Assembly (NCBI GenBank): GCA_037143335.1
Contig: JBAWZA010000002.1
Span: 62,001 to 126,000 of the forward strand
DNA from: PALSA-1296 sp037143335
GTDB lineage: Bacteria; Bacteroidota; Ignavibacteria; Palsa-1295
Direction: 5' to 3'
DNA length: 64,000 bases
The notes under the pieces were generated by a model that was given only the letters and a program-made list of their open reading frames with translations, searched no databases and was not told where the DNA came from. A program made the position numbers and the translations under genes. Within the stretch, counting starts at the first letter, position 1, and every line of letters starts with the position of its first letter. Positions 51,156 through 59,765 of this stretch are shown here, piece after piece.

Positions 51156-51989
51156 TTAATCGAGCTTGTACTTCAATCCCACCGAAAAATAGAGCGTGGA
51201 TAACTTCCAACCAGTTGAGCCATCTGGACCAGCTGCATCAGGGCGCACCCCACTAAGTGCGAGGTCATAACTGATCATCGGCGCAATCACGGCATTATCA
51301 CTCAATGACAAATTCCAACCGGCCGTCACTATCGCAGAAATTCGTGTGGAACCCGCGGATACTATTTTTCCGGTCTGCAGGGTCTCTTCTTTCGTCCCAT
51401 TTTGGAAACGAACATTGTCAACGGTGAAAGTCCCTGAACCATCAATATAGGTAAGTACAATCGAGTTCTGTGTGATCACTCTCTTATGTGTAAAGTCGCT
51501 ACCGATGAGAAATCCGATTCCAGGTCCAGCCTGAATGAATGGTCCGTTACGTCCGAGTTCATAACGCAAAAATGGAGCGAGAGTAAGAAATGTTTCCTTT
51601 ACGCTCCCATCGCGTTCGAAACGGAAAGAGCCGCTGGCGACTTGGCTTGTGTTATTGAATGTAACTGTAGCTGTGTCAAGAACAGTGGTCGAGGAGGTGG
51701 TGGTCTTAAAATCAAGCTTGGCACCGAGTCCGATTGTCCATTCATAATCAATAGGCAATTCGAAAAGTAAGCCACCAAGAAAACCCGAGCCTTTTCCTGA
51801 AGCAAATTCGCATCCGCAAGAAGCCTCGAAAGTGCCTGATTGCATGTGATTCCCAAGTCCAAGCTCAACACCGATCATTGGCGGTGGTGCGCCAGGTCCG
51901 AGTAAATGTCCTGCATCAAAGATTTGTGCTTGAGCTGATGAAGCAAGGGCACAGACAAGAATTCCTACAATGAGAAGATTTTTTTTCAT
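51156..51989 (-). CDS. outer-membrane beta-barrel protein
   Basis: A 277-residue exported protein (signal peptide 1-22, ending SSAQAQ). The mature part alternates polar and hydrophobic residues in strands, with aromatic girdle residues and a C-terminal VGLKYKLD strand, as in small PorT/OmpW-like barrels. No family is assigned with certainty. ATG 51989 was chosen over the frame's earliest start (52016). It lies 39 bases downstream of the OmpA-like gene, so the two are probably one operon. Confidence 0.72.
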   Translation of the reverse strand: MKKNLLIVGILVCALASSAQAQIFDAGHLLGPGAPPPMIGVELGLGNHMQSGTFEASCGCEFASGKGSGFLGGLLFELPIDYEWTIGLGAKLDFKTTTSSTTVLDTATVTFNNTSQVASGSFRFERDGSVKETFLTLAPFLRYELGRNGPFIQAGPGIGFLIGSDFTHKRVITQNSIVLTYIDGSGTFTVDNVRFQNGTKEETLQTGKIVSAGSTRISAIVTAGWNLSLSDNAVIAPMISYDLALSGVRPDAAGPDGSTGWKLSTLYFSVGLKYKLD

Positions 51990-52028
51990 GTGTGAGATAT
52001 TTGGCAGTAGTATCATTGCAAATCAGAA

Positions 52029-53834
52029 TTACTGTTTACCCATAATATGAACTTCCACGCGTCTGTTCTTTCGGCGTGAACTTTCGTCAGTTTCAGGAAC
52101 GAGGGGAGCAGCCTTTCCTTTTCCAGTTACGATTGCCACTTGGTCTTGTGCAACTCCTTGTGTAAGCAAGTAATCAACGACCGTATTTGCACGCTTGGTC
52201 GAGAGTTTCAGGTTGTATTCCTCAGAGCCATGCTCATCTGTATGACCAGAAATTTCAAGACGGACATTTGGATTAATCTTTACTTGTTCGATAAACCGTA
52301 CCATCTTTGCTGCCTCAGGATTAACAAGATCGCTCTTGTCATAATCAAAGTTTACCATCACCGGAGGAATACCTGCCGGAGTCAAACGGATTTCTTTGGT
52401 GATTGAGATTAATGCCTGTCGCTTTAGTGGAATCTCGATAGGTGATTCATACGGCTCGAAATCCTTGAGATCAACAGTTACATGATACTTACTGAATACC
52501 TTCGCATCAAAGGAGTAGTCACCACCCGGAGCTTGCGAACTGAATGTTTGCGGTCCGGCACCATCTTCGTGAAGCACAACGGTCGAGGCGATGCCACCAC
52601 TGGTGAAGGCATTGATGACGTGCCCAGAAATCTTCACTTTTGCAGGCACAAGTTTAATATCTTGGCTGAAACCAGCTGAGTCAAACTCTGGCGGTACAGG
52701 AATCTCAATGCTACCGTTGACATATCCATCAGCGCCGGCATTGACACGAATCATCTTGCCAATCGGAGCCATTGCTGAGTAGTTGCGAGCACTACCGGTA
52801 TTCGTGATTCTCTCACCGCTCGGTGAAACTTCGATGGTCAAATCAGGCTCGGTGCGAACCGCTTGTCCGGTTTCCGCGTCAAGCACTCTTCCACGGAATG
52901 CAATAAATTTTGGCTTTGGTGGGACAACATTCGGCACAATGCGATAGAGGTCGAAGCTACCTACTCCACCTTCGCGGTTACTTGTCAAATACACTGCATC
53001 CTCTGTCGGAGGAATCATAAAAAATATTTCATCAGCCTTTGTATTGACCGCAGGACCGAGGTTCTTCGGCTCCGACCATTCATTCTCGCCGTTACGATGT
53101 GTTACATAAATGTCAAACCCACCCATGCCACCTGGCATATCATTCGAGGCGAAATATAGTGTCTGGTTATCGGAGGAAATGAATGGCGACATTTCGTTTC
53201 CGCTACCATTAAATGCTAAATCTATAGGATTGCTCCATGTGCCTGAGCCATTGCGAGTACACATATAAATATCCATCCCGCCATGACCCTTCTTGCGATC
53301 GCTGGCGAAAAAAAGTAGTTGACCATCCTTGGAAATAGAGGGTTGACCGTCCCACCATTCGCAGTTAATCCCTTTGCCGAGGTTATGGATATTTTTCAAC
53401 TCGCCACCATCAATCTCCCCTTCGTAGATATCGGCAGTCTTGAAGTATCCGTCGCTTCTGTTGGAGCAATAGAACACACAGGTTTTACCATCAGCAGCGA
53501 TGGAGATATCACCGATTTGTTCTTTGCCAGGAAGCTCGACAAAAACTTCAGGATCACCCCATTCTGTTAGGGATTTGCGTTTGGCGCGATAGAGAACGTC
53601 TCTACCATCTTTGCGGATACTACTAAAGTAGATCGTACCCTCGTCAGAGCTGACGAAGGCAGTGGCATCCATTGATGTAGAGTTCAAATTCTTGAGGTTT
53701 TCCGCATGGGTATCGGAATATCCGCGAGCTAAAATTTTCTTTTGTGCGTCGCCTTGCGCCAGTGAAGTGGCAGCCGTGAAAACGCAGAAAATAAACTGCG
53801 ATAATAAGAGAAAGCGTATCAGCCGTGTCGTCAT
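52029..53834 (-). CDS. OmpA-family protein with beta-propeller and carboxypeptidase-regulatory domain (PorE-like)
   Basis: A 601-residue exported protein (signal peptide about 4-26). Order of parts: PD40/WD40-type propeller (about 40-305, e.g. SKDGQLLFFASDRKKGHGG), a carboxypeptidase-regulatory-like region (about 310-465), then a peptidoglycan-binding OmpA domain (VMVNFDYDKSDL, ISGHTDEHGSEEYNLKLSTKRA, RRKNRRVEVHI, about 480-598). This order matches PorE of the type IX secretion system, except that the N-terminal TPR region seen in some PorE proteins is not obvious. It lies just upstream of the barrel gene and beside many T9SS cargo genes. ATG 53834 was taken; the frame runs to 53882. Confidence 0.85.
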   Translation of the reverse strand: MTTRLIRFLLLSQFIFCVFTAATSLAQGDAQKKILARGYSDTHAENLKNLNSTSMDATAFVSSDEGTIYFSSIRKDGRDVLYRAKRKSLTEWGDPEVFVELPGKEQIGDISIAADGKTCVFYCSNRSDGYFKTADIYEGEIDGGELKNIHNLGKGINCEWWDGQPSISKDGQLLFFASDRKKGHGGMDIYMCTRNGSGTWSNPIDLAFNGSGNEMSPFISSDNQTLYFASNDMPGGMGGFDIYVTHRNGENEWSEPKNLGPAVNTKADEIFFMIPPTEDAVYLTSNREGGVGSFDLYRIVPNVVPPKPKFIAFRGRVLDAETGQAVRTEPDLTIEVSPSGERITNTGSARNYSAMAPIGKMIRVNAGADGYVNGSIEIPVPPEFDSAGFSQDIKLVPAKVKISGHVINAFTSGGIASTVVLHEDGAGPQTFSSQAPGGDYSFDAKVFSKYHVTVDLKDFEPYESPIEIPLKRQALISITKEIRLTPAGIPPVMVNFDYDKSDLVNPEAAKMVRFIEQVKINPNVRLEISGHTDEHGSEEYNLKLSTKRANTVVDYLLTQGVAQDQVAIVTGKGKAAPLVPETDESSRRKNRRVEVHIMGKQ

Positions 53835-54027
53835 GTAAAATGGATACAGACTTATTATGTTATGGTTCGTCAAAAAAAACACTCGGTGAATGGTAACACA
53901 CGCTTATGCGCGTCTTAACACCAACAATCACTACTCAAATCATTCATAGGTAAACACTCACAAAGGAAAAGCGTTCAAACTCTGTGACTATGACAACTGT
54001 ATTAGTTTTAAATACTATCCAAGCACA

Positions 54028-55524
54028 TTACCGCGACACAATCACGGGAAGAAACGCAGATCTTGTTGAAGTTCTGATATGTAGGAAGTAGCAACCGCTT
54101 ACGAATTTGCTTACATTCGCCTCAACCTCTGTCAGTGTTCTCCTCATATCAACGGGAAATCTAACGCCAAGTGTATTGGTCATCTCCGTCTCAAGAATCT
54201 CCTCACCAACAGCTAAGCCCTGAAGTCGTACCAAACCCGAAGTCGTCGGATTGGGATAGCATATCAAACTGGATGCAGACTCAGTCGGGCTGGCGGCATT
54301 CGCAGGCGGTGGAGTTGTCCGAAAGAGGAAAAGCTGTCTGGTTTCGACAGGAACTGCTGGTTGAAATTTGACTGTATCAAGATATTTCTGCGCCAGCGCC
54401 CAGCCTCGATCTTTTTCGGTGAATTGAATATCTATCAGATTCCAATAGAATCGATTTCCGTTCTCAACTCCGGCGGGGATTGTCTTTGATGCAACCCATG
54501 TATTGGTACTAAAGTCGTTATAGGCAATGATATTTCTTGTAATGTCAGGATGATCACTATCACTGGCTACAATTGCCCATGAAGTTGTTGCTGTAACAGG
54601 TGCAAGCTGGATGATTGCAGGTTTTGTAAACCCTGTACCCATCTGACCCTTCGTAAAATTAGGAGTGTTGAGCCAAGTCTTACCAAAATCTGATGAATAG
54701 AACATAAACGTTGACTTCTGAGCCACCGAGCGAATAGTCCAGATCGTCTGTGTACCTGGATACAGATAGATAAAAGAGTGGGCATAGGTATTGTCTCCAT
54801 TGAACGTTGGATACGACTCCAACCAGGTGTGCCCGCCATCAACGGTTGTAAGAACAGGGTAGGGAGTTGTTGACGCCCCAGTTTTCGGTGCAACGGAAAT
54901 GGCGCCGTGCAAAGAGTCACTCCACCCAGCATTAATGACAACGCTAGAAGGCTGTTTTAACTTATCCAAATATTTTTGGAGTGTAGCATCGCCTCTGACA
55001 TCAGTAAATGTTTTGCCAGCATCGTGAGAGACTGCGCAGACAGGATTGGAAGTGATGTCATCAATCCAAATTCGAAAACCATCTTTTGGCGTCCACATGG
55101 TGAATGCCTTGATACTAGATGGAAGTGCATCAGCGGGTACATTTTTCCAAGAAACACCCATATCCGTACTCTTGATGATATTTGGATAAGGCACATTATT
55201 GCTATCCTGGTTGAGATGTTGGAAGGAGACAATCGTATTTTTTGCGGGAGTGAACATGAAGCTCGGTGAAGGTCTTGCATCGCTAGGGAATGCAATCGAA
55301 TCCCAGGTAACTCCGCCATCCTTGGTCACAAATCCTCCGTCAACTCCAATATAGTATCCGACGAGACTATCGTAGAAAGCCATCTGTCCCGTTTGGTCAA
55401 TCGCAGGCAGGATTGGTCCGGCGTACCATTTCCCCGCAGGTTGAGCGCAGGCACTCGCAACAAGGAAGAGACTCAAGATTGCTTGCGCCGCGCTGTTTGC
55501 GAGGCGATTGGATTTTTGTGACAT
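54028..55524 (-). CDS. secreted BNR-repeat propeller protein with T9SS tail
   Basis: A 498-residue exported protein (signal peptide 1-27, ending ACAQ). It is built of Asp-box repeats (e.g. TKDGGVTWDSIA, TVDGGHTWLESY, SSDFGKTWLNT) like the Ycf48/sialidase-type propellers, and ends in a T9SS-type tail (CYPNPTTSGLVRLQG ... FVSGCYFLHI). No catalytic residues were recognised. It lies 21 bases downstream of the lipoprotein gene at 55546, so they may be co-transcribed. The substrate or partner is unknown. Confidence 0.8.
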   Translation of the reverse strand: MSQKSNRLANSAAQAILSLFLVASACAQPAGKWYAGPILPAIDQTGQMAFYDSLVGYYIGVDGGFVTKDGGVTWDSIAFPSDARPSPSFMFTPAKNTIVSFQHLNQDSNNVPYPNIIKSTDMGVSWKNVPADALPSSIKAFTMWTPKDGFRIWIDDITSNPVCAVSHDAGKTFTDVRGDATLQKYLDKLKQPSSVVINAGWSDSLHGAISVAPKTGASTTPYPVLTTVDGGHTWLESYPTFNGDNTYAHSFIYLYPGTQTIWTIRSVAQKSTFMFYSSDFGKTWLNTPNFTKGQMGTGFTKPAIIQLAPVTATTSWAIVASDSDHPDITRNIIAYNDFSTNTWVASKTIPAGVENGNRFYWNLIDIQFTEKDRGWALAQKYLDTVKFQPAVPVETRQLFLFRTTPPPANAASPTESASSLICYPNPTTSGLVRLQGLAVGEEILETEMTNTLGVRFPVDMRRTLTEVEANVSKFVSGCYFLHIRTSTRSAFLPVIVSR

Positions 55525-55545
55525 ATGAAGCTTTCTAAAAATGAT

Positions 55546-56301
55546 TTAGTTTCCCAATTTGTAACTCACGAGTGTCTGGATTGACCCTCCTTGTGATCCA
55601 AGAAAACCTGAATTATCTATCGTAGGGTCGGTGACTGAGGACGCAATATTTCCGATTGACGGGGCATATTGAATGTGTGTAGTGTTAATCATATTGATCT
55701 GTGTCAAAATCGCATTTGCATTTACTAACACGCTTTGGACCAAATTGAAGATTGGCAACTTGATGCTGCCCATGGTATACGTACCTGTATTCACGTAACG
55801 GTTCGTGTCAGTTACTGTCAGATGAATTGGCAATGGGACACCTGGAAAGGTTATGGTCGAATCAAAAACTTTCGCTGTGACGGTCGTATGAGTTTGAACT
55901 GCCATGAGATTCCAATCCGGAAGTTTAACTCCAGGGATGCCTATTCCTCCAGCACCTCCGGTATAAACTGATACGTCACCACTCGATTCAAAGTTCAGAT
56001 AGCTATCAGATCCCAAAAGGACAGAGCCTGTGACAGGATCAACAGAAACCATGTGAACGACGTTAGTCTTGCCAGAATATGTGATGCCGGATTCTACCAC
56101 AGAATCCTTTGACTGCGAATAGGAAGAATCTATTTTCTTTCCAGTTGTGTCTGTTTGATAATTATCATAGACATAAACACTCCCAGCTTTCGGTGCAACG
56201 GTCTTGCCCGGAAGTTCTGGGGTAGCGGGTTCGTACTTACAACCAGAATAAATTACTAATGCGACAAGGCAAAGTGCCGAGATGGAAATGTATCTTTTCA
56301 T
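55546..56301 (-). CDS. uncharacterised lipoprotein, paralogue of the one at 10100-10780
   Basis: A 251-residue protein. The signal peptide ends in a lipobox (VIYSGC). The mature part has the same landmarks as the paralogue: PKAGSVYVYDNY, DSVVESGITYSGKTNV, SGDVSVY and YAPSIGNI. Beta-rich, no named domain. Its start is only 20 bases from the start of the divergent VWA frame, so the two may share a compact promoter region. Confidence 0.7.
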   Translation of the reverse strand: MKRYISISALCLVALVIYSGCKYEPATPELPGKTVAPKAGSVYVYDNYQTDTTGKKIDSSYSQSKDSVVESGITYSGKTNVVHMVSVDPVTGSVLLGSDSYLNFESSGDVSVYTGGAGGIGIPGVKLPDWNLMAVQTHTTVTAKVFDSTITFPGVPLPIHLTVTDTNRYVNTGTYTMGSIKLPIFNLVQSVLVNANAILTQINMINTTHIQYAPSIGNIASSVTDPTIDNSGFLGSQGGSIQTLVSYKLGN

Positions 56302-56321
56302 GACAAAAAATTACTTGGTAA

Positions 56322-57998
56322 ATGACTCTGTGTCAACGCGAGGTGGCGCTGAATAGTGCGTGGATTTTGGAGGCGAATTTGAGCATCGGGAAGATACTCG
56401 AACCAAGAAAGCGTATATTAGAGTTACAATACTTGAACAAGCAACCAAGCAGAGAGATGTCATCAGAACGATTGTTTTTCCAGAAGATGGGGGAATTCGG
56501 TTTCCTGGGGCATATCTATGACCATCTCCCGCCTGAGTTTACTGCGGTTTTTGAAATCGCTCGTATATTAGAACAACCCGATTCTAAGCTCCACAACCAA
56601 TTGGGACCAGCATTCAGATTGCCAACCCTTGACCAGTCGAGTTCGCGTGAGGAAGTCGAAGTCTTTTCTCCTGAAGTAATTGTCGGAGAGGAGTACGAGG
56701 CAGATTTTATCCGTAATCGTCGCGATGTAGCCCGAATCTATTCCTGGCAGTTCGCTCTGCCCGATTCAGTATTCGATCAGCGTCTAGCTGAACGAATGCT
56801 CTGGATGCCTGTCTCAAAAGCTCCGAAAATTTTGCCTGTACAGGAAGTTGGCGAGAGTTTTTCATTTGATAGTAGAAAGCAGAAAGTATTTATCCTTTTT
56901 GATACCTCCTCTTCGATGCGTCAGCATCACCGAATTCAACTCGCTCAAGCAATCCTACTGTATTTTTTAGAGCAGAATAAATCCGACCTTGGGTTCATCA
57001 GCCTCCGATGTTTTGATGACAGAGTTCACTCACTTCATTCGGCGACAACGCACGAGAGCTATGAGTCGTTGATCCGGTATGTCCTCAGGCTTACGCATCT
57101 GGGTAATGGCACCGTATTGCAGAAGGCATTAGTAACCGCACTTGATGAGATAGCCGCTGTTGATCATCTTGCAGGCGCGGAGATATTGGTGATTACCGAT
57201 GGTGCAGTTTCCATTGATGAAGAATTGATTCGCTCGAAACTCGATGACCACACCAAGATTCACACGATCAAGATCGGACATGCGAAGATATTCGCATCCG
57301 ATAAGATGATAGACGACCTTATTTTTCGCGGTAAGTTCGGGAATACCAAATTGATGCAGGATTTGCTTGCGCAAGAACGTGAACTGGTGCATAACCTCGA
57401 GCATTCCCAGGCGCATGATAAGCATCATCAGTACGAGCACTCACTTCGCTATGTGCGAGAGCAGATTCGGGATAAGAAAAATAAACTCGCTGATGAATTT
57501 CATAAACAATACGGTCACGAGCTTGAAAGGCTTTCGGATGTGTATATCGAGATTGACGATTTCGACGATGCACACCTCTTTGGTGCTACGACAACCGATA
57601 TTGACGATCTCGAAGTTCTCGTTCGTGCTCTCGAAGAGGATGCCGAGCAATTTTTTACGCCCGAGATGACGAAAAAAATTGCATTGATGCACGATCACCT
57701 TAATTTCCTGAATCAATACGAAACTGATCCCGAATTGAAAGAACGTCTGCGTGCACTTGACGAGAGACTGCGTGCATTGCTTGAGAGTGCGATGAAAGCA
57801 GGAGAGGATCAGAAACAAGCACAAGGCGAACAAGCACAACATTCCTCCATTTCACTTCCACTCACTGACGAGGATATTCGCGACCTCCATTTTCTTTTGG
57901 AGTTCGAGAGCAAACTTGGTAAAACACAGTGGAGGCTTCTCTTCCTCTATCTCAAGAAGTCTGTAGTGAAGCTATTGAAGAACATCACCAAAAGGTAA
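56322..57998 (+). CDS. VWA-domain protein
   Basis: A 558-codon frame (ATG 56322). The central von Willebrand A domain starts IFLLFDTSSS-like: KVFILFDTSSSMRQ, with MIDAS Asp194, Ser196 and Ser198, and continues LGNGTVLQKAL and VITDGAVS. A long, strongly charged, partly coiled C-terminal half (about 330-510) follows. No signal peptide, so it is cytoplasmic; MoxR-type AAA+ partners are usual for such proteins but none is in the window. Since only 20 bases separate it from the divergent gene, ATG 56457 (MSSERLFFQ) is a realistic alternative start. It ends 3 bases before the next gene. Confidence 0.82.
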   Translation: MTLCQREVALNSAWILEANLSIGKILEPRKRILELQYLNKQPSREMSSERLFFQKMGEFGFLGHIYDHLPPEFTAVFEIARILEQPDSKLHNQLGPAFRLPTLDQSSSREEVEVFSPEVIVGEEYEADFIRNRRDVARIYSWQFALPDSVFDQRLAERMLWMPVSKAPKILPVQEVGESFSFDSRKQKVFILFDTSSSMRQHHRIQLAQAILLYFLEQNKSDLGFISLRCFDDRVHSLHSATTHESYESLIRYVLRLTHLGNGTVLQKALVTALDEIAAVDHLAGAEILVITDGAVSIDEELIRSKLDDHTKIHTIKIGHAKIFASDKMIDDLIFRGKFGNTKLMQDLLAQERELVHNLEHSQAHDKHHQYEHSLRYVREQIRDKKNKLADEFHKQYGHELERLSDVYIEIDDFDDAHLFGATTTDIDDLEVLVRALEEDAEQFFTPEMTKKIALMHDHLNFLNQYETDPELKERLRALDERLRALLESAMKAGEDQKQAQGEQAQHSSISLPLTDEDIRDLHFLLEFESKLGKTQWRLLFLYLKKSVVKLLKNITKR

Positions 57999-58001
57999 GA
58001 C

Positions 58002-59708
58002 ATGATTCCGAAGAGCTTGGTTTCATCAGCAATCAGCGTCGGCTTCTGGGCTTCTACTATGATTCTCGTTGCGTTGACTCACAGCGGTATGATGGCGCAA
58101 TGGAATCTCGTTGCCTCCAACGTTATCGTCCCCATCAACCGACCGTATAATGGCGGAGGTGTGCTTATTAGTAAGAATGGAAACCTGTGGGCTGGATATA
58201 AAGATGTATGGCTATCGAAGGATGTAGGCAAGACGTGGAGTTTGCGTACACCGTTTAATAATTTTAATAACTCCTGCATCAAAGATATTTTTTTTCTCGA
58301 TGATAACATCGGGCTTGTGACTACTCAGAACGGTGAAATTTTTACCACCGTTAATCAAGGACTATCGTGGGCCGAGCACATACCCAACCATCCCTATCGC
58401 ATAAGACCTAGCATTGAGTCCGCTTGTTACGCAGGCAATTCGAATACAATTGTTGCCGTTACGTTCGCAGGTGATCGTTATGTATCGAATGATGGTGGAT
58501 TGTCATGGAGCATTTCGATAGTTGATAGCTCGGCATTCAAGGTGATAGCCGGCACACCCGGAACAGTCTATGCCTTAAGTGGAACAGGTTCATCCTCATG
58601 GCTCTATGAGACCAACGATTTTGGTGCAACATGGAGGAAGCATTCATCGCCCATTGATCTTGATAGTTATTCATTCGAGCAAGATAAGTGTAACCCACAA
58701 ATATTTTATGTTGCCAATGATAACTTCTTCGCCTCAGCTACGTTACAATTCTCGAGTACGTTCGTGACTACTAATGCAGGCGAATCCTGGCAAACGCAGG
58801 GGATTCATGATCGTCCGTATAGGTGTGGCTCAGTAACAACATCTCAGCACGCTGTTTACATGCAAACAGTTTTTGGTGTCATACGATCAATTAATCATGG
58901 AAGTTCGTGGGAAGACATCGGCGGACCCGCGAATATCAACGATACTCGGTTTATTACTGCGATTGATGACAATAAGATTGTTGCAGTTGATGGACAGGGT
59001 TCTGTTTGGGTCACTTATAATAGTGGGGGTGATTCGCTTGGATATACAAACGGAAGTTTGCTGACGCTTCAGACGGCAAATGCGCAAACGGACACGATTG
59101 GTGCAATCGTGAATGTTCCGATTTCTATTTCAGGCATTGCATCTCCGATAGATGCTGAGCTTAATATTCACTATGACCCCGCGCTTCACTATTTAGGGAC
59201 GTTTTCGTTAGCGGGGATAAAATTGGATATTCCGGGAGAGTCATGGCTTGGAAGATCGAAAATTTTTCTTGGTTCAGCAGCTTCACCTGATACTCTTGCT
59301 TACGCTCGCTTTGAGGTATTTAGCGATTCGGTTACTTCAAGAAATTTTCAATTTGACTCGCTCATTTTTTGCGACTCCTATCTGCCGACGACTGCGGGGG
59401 GTACAATTACTTTACCCTCAGGTTGCGGTGCGCAAATAATGACGAAGTGGATGCGCGACTCCATTCCAGCTCTGCGAATTGTACCGAATCCTGTACAGGA
59501 TGATGTATGTATTTATTCGAATACTGATTTAAGTGATGCTGATATTATTATCTCTGATGTATTAGGGATGACTCGGGCATCACTCCACACAGAGATCAGA
59601 AAATCTGTGCCAACAAGGTTGGGCGTATCACTGCCGTCGGGGAATTACACACTGAGCGTGAACGTAGCAAATCACCAAGCACTCTTTCAAATCTTGATTT
59701 GTAAATAG
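58002..59708 (+). CDS. secreted propeller protein with cohesin-like domain and T9SS tail
   Basis: A 568-residue exported protein (signal peptide within the first 30 residues, ending MMAQ). Residues 35-345 hold Asp-box/Ycf48-like propeller repeats (SKDVGKTWSL, VNQGLSWAEH, SNDGGLSWSI). Residues about 360-460 form a cohesin-like sandwich (VNVPISISGI ... NIHYDPALHYLGTF), and a T9SS tail closes it (IVPNPVQDDVCIY). It begins 3 bases after the VWA stop, so it is in the same transcript, and is a close paralogue of the next gene. Ligand unknown. Confidence 0.82.
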   Translation: MIPKSLVSSAISVGFWASTMILVALTHSGMMAQWNLVASNVIVPINRPYNGGGVLISKNGNLWAGYKDVWLSKDVGKTWSLRTPFNNFNNSCIKDIFFLDDNIGLVTTQNGEIFTTVNQGLSWAEHIPNHPYRIRPSIESACYAGNSNTIVAVTFAGDRYVSNDGGLSWSISIVDSSAFKVIAGTPGTVYALSGTGSSSWLYETNDFGATWRKHSSPIDLDSYSFEQDKCNPQIFYVANDNFFASATLQFSSTFVTTNAGESWQTQGIHDRPYRCGSVTTSQHAVYMQTVFGVIRSINHGSSWEDIGGPANINDTRFITAIDDNKIVAVDGQGSVWVTYNSGGDSLGYTNGSLLTLQTANAQTDTIGAIVNVPISISGIASPIDAELNIHYDPALHYLGTFSLAGIKLDIPGESWLGRSKIFLGSAASPDTLAYARFEVFSDSVTSRNFQFDSLIFCDSYLPTTAGGTITLPSGCGAQIMTKWMRDSIPALRIVPNPVQDDVCIYSNTDLSDADIIISDVLGMTRASLHTEIRKSVPTRLGVSLPSGNYTLSVNVANHQALFQILICK

Positions 59709-59765
59709 CGAAGTACTGAGCATTTTCTTGTAACTTCTCTAAACGCCAGGTGTTTTTAAATAACG

